This document shows, in pieces, positions 35,265 to 44,272 of a stretch of DNA of 64,000 nucleotides. The notes below the pieces were generated by a model. It ran no database searches and was not told the origin of the DNA. It was given only the letters and a program-made list of their open reading frames with translations. The DNA comes from Nonomuraea spiralis (GTDB taxonomy: Bacteria; Actinomycetota; Actinomycetes; Streptosporangiales; Streptosporangiaceae). Location of the stretch: assembly GCF_014648435.1 (NCBI RefSeq), contig NZ_BMRC01000004.1:186001-250000 (forward strand). The letters run 5' to 3'. Position 1 is the first letter of the stretch. Each line of letters starts with the position of its first letter. Both the position numbers and the translations under genes were made by a program.

Positions 35265-36683
35265 TTAGTCGAGCACGTGTGCCGTGGCCCTGGCGTAGCG
35301 GGTGCGGATCTCGGGGGCGGCCGGGGCGTCGTAGGTCGCGGTGTCCTCGATCCGCCAGTCGGGGGTGGTCAGCAGGGCGGCGGCCTGGCGGGCGGCGCCG
35401 TCGGCGACGTACTCGCCGGGCGGCGGCACCGCGATCGGCACGCCGAAGACGGTCGGCGCGATGCGGCGTACGGCCTCCGAACGTGCCGCGCCGCCGATCA
35501 GCAGCACCCGCTCCGGCCGCGTGCCCAGCGCGTCGAGGGCGCCGGCGAGGCCGCACAACATGCCCTCAACGGCCGCGCGGGCCAGGTGGGCCGGGGTCGC
35601 GGTGGCCAGGGTGAGCCCGAGGACCGAGCCCGTCGCGGTGGGCCGGTTGGGGGTGCGCTCCCCCTCCAGGTACGGCACCAGCGTCAACCCGCCGGACCCC
35701 GCAGGCGCCCGCAGCGCGAGCTCGCTCAGCTCGTCAAGGCCGACCCCGGCCAGACCGGCGGCGGCGTCGAGGACCCTGGCGGCGTTGAGCGTGCACACCA
35801 GCGGCAGGAAACGCCCGGTGGCGTCGGCGAACCCGGCGACCGCGCCGGTGGCGTCGGCGCTCGGCGTCTCCGCGACCCCGAATACCGTGCCGGACGTGCC
35901 AAGCGAGACCACCACGTCACCCGGCCCGGCCCCGACGCCGAGCGCGGCGGCCATGTTGTCGCCGGTGCCCGGTGCGAGCAGCGGACCGGCCGCGGCCGGG
36001 TCACCCGCGCGGCCGGCGGGCCCCAGCACGCGCGGCAGCAGCGGGACCGCCCCGAACGCGGCCTTGAGCAGATCGGTACGGTACGCGCCGGTCGCCGGGG
36101 ACCAGTAGCCGGTGCCCGAGGCGTCACCCCGGTCGGTGGCGAGCAGGTCGAGCGCCGGCGGCGGCGCGTCGTGCCAGGCCGCGACGTCGGTGCCCAGGGC
36201 AAGCGCGCCGGCCAGCCGCCAGGTCAGCCAGTCGTGCGGCAGGCAGACCGCCGCGGTACGGCGGGCGTTGGCGGGCTCGTGCTCGGCCAGCCAGCGCAGC
36301 TTGGTCACCGTGAACGCGGCGACCGGCACCGAGCCGACCGCCTCGGCCCAGGCCCCCGGCCCGCCCAGCTCCGCCACCAGGTCGGCGGCGGCGCGGGCGG
36401 AGCGGGTGTCGTTCCAGAGCAGGGCGTCGCGGACGACCTCGCCCGCCTCGTCGAGGCAGACCATGCCGTGCTGCTGCCCGGCGACGCTGACCGCCGCCAC
36501 GTCGGCGAGGCCGCCGGCCTCCTCGACGGCCCGAAGCAGCGCCGTCCACCAGTGGGAGGGGTGGATCTCGGTGCCGGCCGGGTGGGCGGAGCGGCCCTGC
36601 CTGACCAGCGCGCCCGTCTCGGCGTCGCGAATGACGACCTTGCAGCTCTGCGTGGAGGAATCAATCCCAGCGACCAGCGTCAC
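35265..36683 (-). CDS. xylB: Xylulokinase-like FGGY carbohydrate kinase
   Basis: A 472-residue FGGY kinase predicted to phosphorylate D-xylulose. It has the N-terminal [15 protein letters not shown] (phosphate-binding), [24 protein letters not shown] (substrate pocket), [22 protein letters not shown] and the C-terminal [22 protein letters not shown] completes the ATP site. It is monocistronic; no xylose isomerase or transporter lies within the window, so substrate is assigned by similarity. Confidence 0.87.
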   Translation of the reverse strand: MTLVAGIDSSTQSCKVVIRDAETGALVRQGRSAHPAGTEIHPSHWWTALLRAVEEAGGLADVAAVSVAGQQHGMVCLDEAGEVVRDALLWNDTRSARAAADLVAELGGPGAWAEAVGSVPVAAFTVTKLRWLAEHEPANARRTAAVCLPHDWLTWRLAGALALGTDVAAWHDAPPPALDLLATDRGDASGTGYWSPATGAYRTDLLKAAFGAVPLLPRVLGPAGRAGDPAAAGPLLAPGTGDNMAAALGVGAGPGDVVVSLGTSGTVFGVAETPSADATGAVAGFADATGRFLPLVCTLNAARVLDAAAGLAGVGLDELSELALRAPAGSGGLTLVPYLEGERTPNRPTATGSVLGLTLATATPAHLARAAVEGMLCGLAGALDALGTRPERVLLIGGAARSEAVRRIAPTVFGVPIAVPPPGEYVADGAARQAAALLTTPDWRIEDTATYDAPAAPEIRTRYARATAHVLD

Positions 36684-36769
36684 CCGAACTCCTTCTGCGT
36701 GCTCCAGGGCGAGATGGTTGTGATGCTATCCGCGTTCCGGAGCGACGTTCAGGGGTGATTCGGGGGGTT

Positions 36770-36958
36770 TTACAGCCCGGATGGGTCCCGGCCGACGCTG
36801 ATCTCCTCGGCGATCTTGCGGATCTCCGTCACCTGGAGACCTGGGGCCTTGGGCAGGTGGCGCAGCAGCGCCTCCATGACGACGGGCACGGGCTGGCCCG
36901 CCATCCGGCCCGCGATGCCGTGAACCGCCCGGAACAGCGCCTCTTCGGTGTCGTACAT
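36770..36958 (-). CDS. Small conserved-looking protein, unknown
   Basis: A 62-residue protein MYDTEEALFRAVHGIAGRM followed by VPVVMEALLRHLPKAPGL and a C-terminal EIRKIAEEISVGRDPSG. The predicted helices and clean reading frame, plus GAGGGGATT eight bases before ATG 36958, support a real gene. Family unknown. It lies 60 bases after the MarR gene, same strand, and may be co-transcribed. Confidence 0.5.
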   Translation of the reverse strand: MYDTEEALFRAVHGIAGRMAGQPVPVVMEALLRHLPKAPGLQVTEIRKIAEEISVGRDPSGL

Positions 36959-37018
36959 CGGCAATCCCCTCGTTCGGCTACCGGGAGAGGCTACGGCCTG
37001 GCCGCGACAGTTCGCTCG

Positions 37019-37468
37019 CTACCGCTCCAGCGTGTTCCGGACGGCCGAGCAGATCGCGCCGAGTTCGCGTACCTGGTCGGGGGTGAGCACGTCGAACAGG
37101 CTCCGGCGGACCTCCTCGACGTGGCCGGGGGCGGCGGCGGCCAGCGCGGCGAAGCCCGCGTCCGTCAGCACGGCGAGGTTGCCCCTGCCGTCGGCGGGGC
37201 AGCGCTCGCGGCGCACCCAGCCGCGCTCCTCCAGGCGGGCGGCGGCGTGCGAGAGGCGGCTCTGGGAGCTCTGGGCCCGGGCGGCCAGCTCGCTCATGCG
37301 CATCGTCCGCTCAGGGGCCTCCGACAGCGCCACCAGGATCATGTAGTACGTGTGCGGCATGCCCGCCTCGCGCTGGAGCTGCCGGTCCAGCGCCTCGTTG
37401 ATGAGCTGGCTCGTGGCCAGGAAGTCGCGCCAGGTCTGCTGCTCGTCCGGATCCAGCCATCGGGTCAC
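37019..37468 (-). CDS. MarR family transcriptional regulator
   Basis: A 149-residue MarR-type winged-helix regulator. It has an N-terminal dimerisation helix (TWRDFLATSQLINEALDRQL), the HTH SELAARAQSSQSRLSHAAARLEERGWVRRERCPADGRG with the wing, and a C-terminal dimer helix. It is divergent from a VOC gene 63 bases away, which is probably its target; the gap 37469-37531 is AT-rich (TTTTAGTTGAAC, TATACT) and fits a promoter/operator. The ligand is unknown. Confidence 0.87.
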   Translation of the reverse strand: MTRWLDPDEQQTWRDFLATSQLINEALDRQLQREAGMPHTYYMILVALSEAPERTMRMSELAARAQSSQSRLSHAAARLEERGWVRRERCPADGRGNLAVLTDAGFAALAAAAPGHVEEVRRSLFDVLTPDQVRELGAICSAVRNTLER

Positions 37469-37531
37469 CGTCTCATTTTAGTTGAACTCTCATATACTCG
37501 ACCCGGAACAATCAGGTGAAAGGGGACGACC

Positions 37532-38041
37532 ATGCCGGTCCACAGGCTCAACCACGCGGTCCTCTACGTCCGTGACGTGGAGCGCAGCGTGGCCTTCTAC
37601 CGGGAGGCGCTCGGTTTCGAGGTGGTCATGGGCATGCGCGGCGCCGCGTTCCTCCAGGCCCCGGGCTCCAGCAACGACCACGACCTCGGGCTGTTCGAGA
37701 TCGGCGAGAACGCGGGCCCCTCGACCGCCGGGCGCACCGCCGTCGGGCTCTACCACCTGGCGTGGGAGGTCGACACGCTGGACGAGCTGGAACGCATCGC
37801 GATCACGCTGAGCGAGCTGGGCTCCCTCGTCGGTGCCTCCGACCACGGCACCACCAAGGCGCTGTACGCCAAGGACCCCGACGGGCTGGAGTTCGAGGTC
37901 TCCTGGCTGGTCCCCGCATCGCTGATCACCGACGAGACCCTGGCCGCCAGGGCCGCCATCCGCCCGCTCGACCTGGCCGCCGACAAGGAGCGGTACGGCG
38001 CCGGCACCCGCGGCGGGGTCGGGGTGTCGATCCCGGCCTGA
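37532..38041 (+). CDS. VOC superfamily protein (glyoxalase/bleomycin-resistance/dioxygenase fold)
   Basis: A 169-residue vicinal-oxygen-chelate protein: VHRLNHAVLYVRDVERSVAFYREALGFEVV, GLYHLAWEV and the DHGTTKALYAKDPDGLEFEVSW region carry the HIS/GLU metal ligand pattern. It could be a dioxygenase, glyoxalase or resistance protein. It is divergent from the MarR gene. The ribosome site is AAAGGGG with 9-base spacing. Confidence 0.85.
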   Translation: MPVHRLNHAVLYVRDVERSVAFYREALGFEVVMGMRGAAFLQAPGSSNDHDLGLFEIGENAGPSTAGRTAVGLYHLAWEVDTLDELERIAITLSELGSLVGASDHGTTKALYAKDPDGLEFEVSWLVPASLITDETLAARAAIRPLDLAADKERYGAGTRGGVGVSIPA

Positions 38042-38085
38042 CGGTACCGTGGCAGGTATCCGACCCGACCGTTCCGGAGAAGGTC

Positions 38086-38316
38086 ATGCCAAACGATCCG
38101 GATCACGTTCTCGACGCCATCGACGGCGTCGTGGACGAGTGGGAGACGCTGAGCGCCGACGCCATGCGCTGGGCGCCTCCCGAGCACAAGTCGCCCGACC
38201 TGCTGCACGAGGTGACGGAGCTCTTCACGCCGATCGCCGAGGCGCTCGGCGAGGTGCTGCGGCCGATCGGCGACTCGATCACCCGCGTGCTCGACCGGCT
38301 CACCGACGACGACTAG
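38086..38316 (+). CDS. Small acidic protein, unknown
   Basis: A 76-residue, acidic protein (PNDPDHVLDAIDGVVDEWETLSAD...) with amphipathic helices and a terminal DDD. ATG 38086 has the strong site GGAGAAGG four bases upstream, which makes it a real gene. It follows the VOC gene by 44 bases. No family recognised. It is followed by a three-copy short repeat and is convergent with the B12-radical SAM gene. Confidence 0.6.
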   Translation: MPNDPDHVLDAIDGVVDEWETLSADAMRWAPPEHKSPDLLHEVTELFTPIAEALGEVLRPIGDSITRVLDRLTDDD

Positions 38317-38320
38317 CCGG

Positions 38321-38370
38321 CCCGTACTGCGGCCGGTCAAGCCCGTACTGCGCCGGCCGGCCCGTACTGC
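38321..38370. repeat. Three copies of a 10-base unit between convergent genes
   Basis: CCCGTACTGC occurs at 38321, 38342 and 38361, embedded in CCGG-rich spacers able to form small hairpins. It lies between the stops of the small acidic gene and the radical SAM gene; it may be a terminator or relic repeat. Confidence 0.5.
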
Positions 38371-38373
38371 CGG

Positions 38374-39654
38374 TCAGCCCGTCCGGCGGCGGCGGGTGCG
38401 GCGCGGGTAGGACTTGGCCGTCTCGGCCAGCCGGGCCGAGTGCTCGGCCTGCCTGCGCCAGTGTCCGTAGGCGTCGCCGCGCTGGGCCAGCCGGTCGAGC
38501 TCGCGCATGGTCGTGAGCGGGATGAACGCTGGCTCGGCGTCCCGCCAGGGCGTGCCGGGCAGCGGCATGAACGTGTGGGTGTGGATGCGGGCGCCCAGCT
38601 CGGCCAGGTCGGCGGCCAGCGCGAGCGACTGCCGCTGGTCCTCCTCCGACTCGCCGGGCATGCCGAAGATGAAGTCGACGTTCGCCCTGAAGCCGTGCTC
38701 GACGGCGATCCTGACGGCGTCGCGTACGGGCGAGGTGTCGTGGCCGCGTCCTGAGGCGGCCAGCACCCGGTCGGATCCCGACTGGGCGCCGATGATCAGG
38801 TTGTCGTTGGCCACGTACCGCCTGAGCAGCCGCATGGCCTCGGGCGTGACGTGCTCGGGCCGCACCTCGGACGGGAAGCTGCCGAAGAACACCCGGCCGT
38901 GCGGCGGCAGCTCCTCCTTGACCCCCGCCAGCAGTTCCTCCACCGCGCCGAGATCGGGGTCGGGGCCCGGCGAGCCGTAGGAGAGCGAGGTCGGCGTGAT
39001 GAAGCGCACGTCCCGCAGCCCCTGCTCGACCATGCCCCTGACGTGCGCGCGCACGCTCGCCACCGACCGGTGGCGGAACTGGCCGCCGAACATGAACGGC
39101 GTCTGACAGAACCGGCACGTGTACCGGCACCCCCGCGTGATCTCGATGGGCCCCTTCCGGCCCACGAACGACGGGAACGCGTCGAGCGGGAGCTGCGGGG
39201 CGGGCCGCGTCCTGAGCGCGACGCCGTCGCCGTCCTTGACCGCCAGGCCGGGCACGGTGGTCAGCGGCTCGCCCCGCCGCAGCGCCTCGACCAGGGCGAT
39301 GATCGTGGACTCGCCCTCGCCGATCGCCGCCAGGTCCCAGCCGGCGTCGATGACCTGCTGCGGCTCGGCCGTGGCGTGCACCCCGCCGGCGATGTGCAGC
39401 CCCCGGCCGTCGCTGAGCGACCTGACCGTGGCGAGCTCGGCGGCCATGGCCTCGGCGTCGGGCGAGTAGAACGACCAGAGCACGAGCACCCGGTCGGCCC
39501 GGCTGGCCGCGATGTGGGCCGCCGTCTCCTCGGGGGTGACGCCGAGCAGCTGCCGGTGCTCCACGCCCGAGGTCTCCAGGGCGGCGAGCACCGCGTGCAC
39601 GCCGTACGTCACCGCCTTGCGGTAACGGACCACCACATCCACTGCCAGCGTCAC
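38374..39654 (-). CDS. B12-binding radical SAM protein (MJ_1487-like family)
   Basis: A 426-residue radical SAM enzyme with an N-terminal cobalamin-binding-type Rossmann domain (residues ~1-130, YSIHALLAALE-like YGVHAVLAALE and VLVLWSFYSPDAEAM) and a radical SAM core. The CxxxCxxC motif is TRGCRYTCRFCQTP near residue 175; GGVHATAEP and AIGEGESTIIALVEAL precede it, and GAQSGSDRVL and FGMPGESEEDQRQS follow it. Arrangement and motif spacing match the MJ_1487-like B12/radical SAM group best known from archaea. Reaction unknown; a methyl or carbon-skeleton change is possible. The C-terminus is Arg-rich. No obvious partner gene is adjacent. Confidence 0.8.
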   Translation of the reverse strand: MTLAVDVVVRYRKAVTYGVHAVLAALETSGVEHRQLLGVTPEETAAHIAASRADRVLVLWSFYSPDAEAMAAELATVRSLSDGRGLHIAGGVHATAEPQQVIDAGWDLAAIGEGESTIIALVEALRRGEPLTTVPGLAVKDGDGVALRTRPAPQLPLDAFPSFVGRKGPIEITRGCRYTCRFCQTPFMFGGQFRHRSVASVRAHVRGMVEQGLRDVRFITPTSLSYGSPGPDPDLGAVEELLAGVKEELPPHGRVFFGSFPSEVRPEHVTPEAMRLLRRYVANDNLIIGAQSGSDRVLAASGRGHDTSPVRDAVRIAVEHGFRANVDFIFGMPGESEEDQRQSLALAADLAELGARIHTHTFMPLPGTPWRDAEPAFIPLTTMRELDRLAQRGDAYGHWRRQAEHSARLAETAKSYPRRTRRRRTG

Positions 39655-39669
39655 GACCGGCAGCGTAGC

Positions 39670-40248
39670 TCAGGCGTGGGCCAGCCGCATGGGACGCAGC
39701 GCGCCGGTGAGCTTGGCCAGCTCGGCGAGCATGGCGTCGGCGGCGGCGATCATCACGTCGTTGGGCGCCACGGTGCCGTCCTCGGCGATGAACTGCTGGT
39801 AGAAGGGGATGTTGACGGCCTCGACCACGGGGATCATCTTCAGCGTGCTGACGACCTGGCGCAGGCCGTTCACCGCCCGGGTGCCGCCGGAGATCCCGCC
39901 GTAGCTGACGAATCCGGCCGCCTTGTGCTGCCACTCGTGGTGCAGGAAGTCCAGGGCGTTCTTCAGCACGGCCGTGAAGCTGTGGTTGTACTCCGGGGTC
40001 ACGAACACGAACGCGTCGCCCCGGTCCACGGTGGCGCTCCACTCCTTGGTGTGCGCGTTCACGTACTGCTTGAGCTTGGGGTGGTTCGGCTCGTCGAGGA
40101 ACGGCAGGCCCACCTCGGCGAGGTCGACCAGCTCGACGTCGAAGTGGCCGGCCGCGACGGCCCGTTCCCGGAACCACTCGGCGACCTCGCGTCCGGCGCG
40201 GCCGGGACGGGTGCTGGCGACGATGATCTGCAGGACGGGCTTGTCCAT
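39670..40248 (-). CDS. NAD(P)H-dependent FMN reductase
   Basis: A 192-residue flavodoxin-fold NADPH-dependent FMN reductase: LQIIVASTRPGRAGREVAEWF (FMN phosphate site), FVFVTPEYNHSFTAVLKNALDFL and KAAGFVSYGGISGGTRAV are the family motifs. It probably acts as a quinone or azo reductase in the cytosol. It is divergent from an HxlR regulator; the shared 78-base region carries two inverted repeats that could be the regulator's sites. Confidence 0.9.
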   Translation of the reverse strand: MDKPVLQIIVASTRPGRAGREVAEWFRERAVAAGHFDVELVDLAEVGLPFLDEPNHPKLKQYVNAHTKEWSATVDRGDAFVFVTPEYNHSFTAVLKNALDFLHHEWQHKAAGFVSYGGISGGTRAVNGLRQVVSTLKMIPVVEAVNIPFYQQFIAEDGTVAPNDVMIAAADAMLAELAKLTGALRPMRLAHA

Positions 40249-40267
40249 GGGGTCCTCCCTCAGGTAG

Positions 40268-40308
40268 TTGATACCTCAACATTATTGAGTAGCTAAACAT
40301 TTCTTAGC
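40268..40308. promoter_or_regulatory. Two inverted repeats between FMN reductase and HxlR genes
   Basis: TTGATACCTCAA at 40268-40279 has complementary TTGA/TCAA halves, and GCTAA at 40292-40296 pairs with TTAGC at 40304-40308. Both lie in the A/T-rich divergent promoter. HxlR autoregulation and control of the reductase are inferred; the sites are seen. Confidence 0.45.
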
Positions 40309-40326
40309 AAATGTAGGATCGGCTCC

Positions 40327-40665
40327 GTGAGCCCCCATTCGGTCTGCGTCCGGTTCCACGTCGCCCTCGAACTGATCGGCGCCCGCTGGTCGGGCGCGGT
40401 GATCCACATGATCTTCAAGGGCGCCCACCGCTACGCCGATCTCAAGGCGGCCATCCCGGGCATCAACGACACGATGCTCGCCCGCCGGCTGCGCGAGCTG
40501 GAGTCCGCCGGGCTCGTCGAGCGGCGCGTGCTGCCCACGTCGCCGGTGCGGGTCGAGTACCACCTGACGGAGATGAGCCAGGAGCTGCGGCCGGTGCTCG
40601 ACGAGCTGGTCACGTGGGCGCACAAGTGGATCCCGCTGCCCGAGGAGCCGGCCAGGTCCGCCTAG
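40327..40665 (+). CDS. HxlR family transcriptional regulator
   Basis: A 112-residue HxlR-type winged helix: FHVALELIGARWSGAVIHMIFKGAHRYADLKAAIPGINDTMLARRLRELESAGLVERRVLPTSPVRVEYHLTEMSQEL with no other domain. HxlR proteins sense redox or aldehyde stress. It is divergent from an FMN reductase, whose expression it may control. The start codon at 40327 is GTG with little upstream sequence. Confidence 0.9.
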   Translation: MSPHSVCVRFHVALELIGARWSGAVIHMIFKGAHRYADLKAAIPGINDTMLARRLRELESAGLVERRVLPTSPVRVEYHLTEMSQELRPVLDELVTWAHKWIPLPEEPARSA

Positions 40666-40712
40666 CGAATACGGGCGAGCGCCGGAGGCGGGCCGGAGGT
40701 TAGACTCCCGGG

Positions 40713-40730
40713 CATGCACTGGCGACATTG
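40713..40730 (+). promoter_or_regulatory. Short leader ORF (MHWRH) upstream of the MFS pump
   Basis: ATG at 40713 starts a five-codon frame M-H-W-R-H then TGA. A -10-like TAGACT at 40701-40706 lies 6 bases upstream, so the transcript could be almost leaderless. The MFS start is 98 bases further on. Confidence 0.4.
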
Positions 40731-40808
40731 ATGAACCACCAGCGGCCGACGCGGCAGACGCGCGCGCGGGCCTCCAGGGTGCCGAGCACCAGACGGAGTC
40801 CCTGTCCG

Positions 40809-40822
40809 CCTCTTCCGAGAGG
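40809..40822 (+). promoter_or_regulatory. RBS-sequestering hairpin before the MFS start
   Basis: CCTCT (40809-40813) pairs with AGAGG (40818-40822) across the loop TCCG. AGAGGG is the ribosome site for ATG 40828, so the stem would hide it. Stem loop is seen; the translational attenuation role, with the upstream leader peptide, is inferred. Confidence 0.4.
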
Positions 40823-40827
40823 GCCGC

Positions 40828-41976
40828 ATGTTCGTCCCCAAGCTTTACGTCTACACGTTCCTCGGCGAGTTCGTCCTGCTCTACCCGGTGTACACGCTGC
40901 TGTTCACCGACTCCGGGCTCTCGGTGGCCGAGACGTCCTCGTTGTTCGTCATCTGGTCCGTGACCGGCATGGTGCTGGAGGTCCCCTCCGGCGCCTGGGC
41001 CGACGCGGTGTCCCGCCGCCTGTTGTTGTGCCTGGGCCCGCTGCTGGCCGGCACGGGCTTCGCGTTGTGGGTGCTCTTCCCGTCCTACTGGGCCTTCGCG
41101 CTGGGCTTCGTGTTGTGGGGGGCCGAGGGCGCGCTCGTCTCGGGCGCCTTCGAGGCGCTCGCGTACGAGGAGCTCGACCGCCGCGGCCTGCGCAGCCGCT
41201 ACGCCGTGATCATGGGCAGGGCCCACTCGATCGGCATCGTCGCCGCCGCCTCGGCGATCGCCCTCGCCACGCCCGTCTTCGCACTCGGTGGCTACCCCGC
41301 AGTCGGGGCGGCCAGTGTGCTCTCCTGCCTGCTGTGCGCGGCCACGGCGCTGACCCTGCCCGAACGCCGCACGCCGTCCACCGATTCGGACGGCGGCTAT
41401 CTCGCGATCCTGCGGGCCGGTGTCGCCGAGGCCAGGACCGACCGGAACGTGCTCCAGGCGCTCGTCCTGATCTCCGTGGTGACGGCGATCTGGGGAGCGC
41501 TGGAGGAGTACGTCCCCTTCCTGGCCGCCGAGACCGGCGTGCCGAAGACGGCCGTGCCCCTGCTCGTCCTGGCCGTCTGGGTCGGGGCCTCGGCGGGCGG
41601 ACTGCTGTCGGGGCCGGCCCAGCGGCTGGCCGAGCGGCCGTTCGCGCTGGTCCTGGCGCTGGCGGCGCCGGCCATGGCGGCGGGCGCGCTGGTCCGGCAT
41701 CCGGCCGGGTTCCTGCTGGTCGCCCTGTCGTTCGGGGCGTTCCAGATGGCCGGCGTGGTGGCCGACGCGCGGTTGCAGGAGCGTGTCACGGGCGCCCAGC
41801 GGGCCACCGTGACCTCGGTGGCCGGACTGGGGACGAACGTGGTCACGCTGGCCGTCTACACCGCCTACGGCGCGGGCTCGCCGTTCCTCTCCCATGGGAC
41901 GACGTTCGCCCTGCTGGTCCTGCCGTACCTGGTCATCGCCCTGTGGCTGGCCCGGGAGCGGGTCGCGCCGATGTGA
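40828..41976 (+). CDS. MFS transporter, probable efflux type
   Basis: A 382-residue major facilitator protein with ~11-12 helices. It starts FVPKLYVYTFLGEFVLLYPVYTLLF and has the loop motif VLEVPSGAWADAVSRRLLLCLGP (A-motif between helices 2 and 3) and VSGAFEALAYEELDRRGLRSRYA. It resembles DHA-type drug or metabolite exporters. The preceding leader peptide and RBS hairpin suggest inducible translation, typical of resistance pumps. Its 3' end overlaps the convergent membrane-protein gene by 44 bases. Confidence 0.85.
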   Translation: MFVPKLYVYTFLGEFVLLYPVYTLLFTDSGLSVAETSSLFVIWSVTGMVLEVPSGAWADAVSRRLLLCLGPLLAGTGFALWVLFPSYWAFALGFVLWGAEGALVSGAFEALAYEELDRRGLRSRYAVIMGRAHSIGIVAAASAIALATPVFALGGYPAVGAASVLSCLLCAATALTLPERRTPSTDSDGGYLAILRAGVAEARTDRNVLQALVLISVVTAIWGALEEYVPFLAAETGVPKTAVPLLVLAVWVGASAGGLLSGPAQRLAERPFALVLALAAPAMAAGALVRHPAGFLLVALSFGAFQMAGVVADARLQERVTGAQRATVTSVAGLGTNVVTLAVYTAYGAGSPFLSHGTTFALLVLPYLVIALWLARERVAPM

Positions 41977-42445
41977 TCCGCTTCGACGCGAACGGGACGC
42001 GCTTGGGCAGCGGCGGCGGCTCCTCCCCTTCGGGAGCCGGCGCCTTGCCCTGGCGCGCCCGCCAGCGGGACGGGAACACGGAAGCGGTCAGCAGAATGCC
42101 GCCGATCACGAAAGACCAGGTATTCAGCAATGCCGCGTACGCGTCCAGATAATCGGCGGGCACCAGGTCGAATCCCATTCTCCGGTCGCCTCCCGTGACG
42201 ACCCGCACGATCGTGGCCCCGGCCAGCGCCGAGAAAGCGAGACCGGGCAGCAGCGAGGCGACCGGGGAAATCCGGGAACCGGCCAGGACGCCGATGAGGA
42301 CCGCCGTTCCGGCGAGTGCCGCGGCGGCCGCCCAGTCCACGCCGGACGGGGTCGTGCGGGGGCCGTACAGAAGACCGGCCGCGATCAGCGGGATCGCGGC
42401 CACTCCCACTCCGGCCCCGGCGAAATGACGAACACCATTACCCAT
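41933..42445 (-). CDS. Hypothetical membrane protein
   Basis: A 170-residue protein with about four membrane segments: VGVAAIPLIAAGLLYG, AAAALAGTAVLIGVLAGS, ASLLPGLAFSALAGATIVRVV and TWSFVIGGILLTAS. The C-terminal ~45 residues are a basic, Pro-rich cytosolic tail. No family recognised. ATG 42445 has GGAGGTGTTCTCT upstream. Its end overlaps the MFS gene (41933-41976). Confidence 0.6.
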   Translation of the reverse strand: MGNGVRHFAGAGVGVAAIPLIAAGLLYGPRTTPSGVDWAAAAALAGTAVLIGVLAGSRISPVASLLPGLAFSALAGATIVRVVTGGDRRMGFDLVPADYLDAYAALLNTWSFVIGGILLTASVFPSRWRARQGKAPAPEGEEPPPLPKRVPFASKRITSARPAPGPATGR

Positions 42446-42630
42446 AGAGAACACCTCCAGGCCCAATACGATACCGACATACCTCTGGTAACTACTTTAG
42501 GGCGAGAAATCTCCATTTGAGGCCCGTGGCCGGAAAACAGGGCATATCGCCGTAATAGGAAATAGTTGGTATCTCCTCATTTTCCTGGCAGCCGTTACGT
42601 TGGCAGAACCCCCCATCGAGGAGCGGCGGC

Positions 42631-43750
42631 ATGTTTCGCTGTGCAGTGGCAGGCGTCACCTTCGTGGCCGCCTGCCTGGCCCCCCCCCGGCCACCCGGCA
42701 ACCGACCCCGTGATCGAGGCACTCTCACGCGACCTCGGCCTCTCGGAGTCCCAGGTGGTCGCCCGGCTCGCGAGCGAGCGGCATGCCGCCACCCTTGAGT
42801 CCGAACTGGCCGCCTCGCTCGGCGACTCCTACGCCGGATCGTGGCTGACCGAGGACGCCTCCGCCCTCGTCGTCGCCACCACCGACCCCGCCGGGGCCGC
42901 CGCCGTCTCGGCGCGGGGCGCGCGCCCGGTCCTCGTCCGGCACTCGCTGTCGGAGCTGGAGGACGTCGTCCGCCGCCTCGACCGAGCGGCCCGCCGCGTC
43001 CCGACCGGCCCCGCCCTCTGGTACGTCGACGTACGGACGAACCGGGTCGTCCTCCAGGCGCCGTCACCGGCCGCCGAAACCCTGGCCGCCGAAGCCCTGA
43101 CCGCCCGATCCCTGGTCGCCGGATCCCTGGCCGCGGCGGCCCGCAGCACGGTCATCGCGGTCTCGCCGCCCGCCGAGCTGCCCCGGACCTACGCCGACAT
43201 CATCGGCGGCGACCCCTTCTACGTCGGCTCGACGCGCTGCACGATCGGCTTCTCGGTCACCAAGGGCAGCGTCCCCGGCTTCGTCACCGCGGGCCACTGC
43301 GGGCGGACCGGCGACCTGGTCAAGTCCCCGTCCGGCACCTTCCAGGGCTCCTCCTTCCCCGGCAACGACTACGCGTGGGTCGCCACCCCCGGGTACACCG
43401 CGCAGCCGTACGTGCGCGGGGCCGGCGGCACGCTGGTGACCGTGCGCGGCTCGGTACAGGCGCCGATCGGCTCGTCGGTCTGCCGGTCCGGCCCGACCAC
43501 CGGCTGGCACTGCGGCACGATCCAGCAGCACAACGCCACGATCACGTACGCCCAGGGGACCGTCTACGGGCTGACCCGTACCAATGTGTGCGGCGAACCC
43601 GGCGACTCCGGTGGTCCGTTCATCTCCGGCGGGCAGGCCCAGGGGGTGACCTCGGGCGGCTCGGGGAACTGCAGCTCGGGCGGCACGACGTACTATCAGC
43701 CGGTCAACGAGATCCTCAGCGCGTACGGACTGACCCTGCGCACGGCCTGA
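42631..43750 (+). CDS. Streptogrisin-like S1 serine protease, signal peptide out of frame by 1 base
   Basis: A secreted chymotrypsin-type (S1E) protease with an alpha-lytic-like prodomain. ATG 42631 (GAGGAG site) begins a signal peptide MFRCAVAGVTFVAACLA that is in frame 1. The rest (from ATDPVIEALSRDLGLSESQVVARLA) is in frame 2. The switch coincides with a C9 tract at 42680-42688; removal of one C joins APPGHPATDPVIEAL correctly. The prodomain runs to ~residue 180, then the mature protease carries TAGHC (His), GNDYAWVA (Asp) and GEPGDSGGPF (Ser) plus paired Cys. The tract may be a sequencing slip, a decayed start or a phase-variable switch. All catalytic residues are intact. Confidence 0.75.
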
Positions 43751-43892
43751 CCCTTTCCGCCTGCGCTTGTTCGTGGGCACCGATTTTGTCCCGGTTTCGT
43801 CCCGCACCGATGAGTTGCCGCCTCCGGTCGAGTCTGTCCTTCCGACAGCGGGTCCTTCCGTACCCGACCGCTCCGACCGCAGGAAGGCAGCG

Positions 43893-44270
43893 ATGACGCG
43901 CCCCAACCTGAACAGCCTGCTCCTGTCCAGCACCAACCCCGCACGCCTGCGCACCTGGTACGCCACCGTGCTCGACCCCGAGTCCGACACCGACGTCACC
44001 CACTACGGCGTGCTGACGTTCGGCGACTTCCACCTGATTATCGACACGCGGGCGGACGTGGCGGACAAGAATCCCGAGCCCGGACGGGTGATACTCAACT
44101 TCGACGTCCCCGACGCGCGCGCGATCGCCGCCCGGATGGAGGAGGCGGGCGTGTCATGGCTGGCCGAGCTGGAGGACCGCGACGGCAGCCTGTTCGCCAC
44201 GGCGATCGACCCCGACGGCAACTACGTCCAGATCATCCAGCTCAGCGAAGAACACCGGAAGGCGATGTGA
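43893..44270 (+). CDS. VOC superfamily protein
   Basis: A 125-residue glyoxalase/dioxygenase-fold protein: [63 protein letters not shown] and [18 protein letters not shown]. The DPDGN...QI end with the metal-binding position is the VOC pattern. The start at ATG 43893 has AGGAAGG; the frame extends upstream to 43767 with no support. It is directly followed by another VOC gene (2 bases between stop and next start), so the two are probably a duplicated pair. Confidence 0.82.
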   Translation: MTRPNLNSLLLSSTNPARLRTWYATVLDPESDTDVTHYGVLTFGDFHLIIDTRADVADKNPEPGRVILNFDVPDARAIAARMEEAGVSWLAELEDRDGSLFATAIDPDGNYVQIIQLSEEHRKAM

Positions 44271-44272
44271 CG

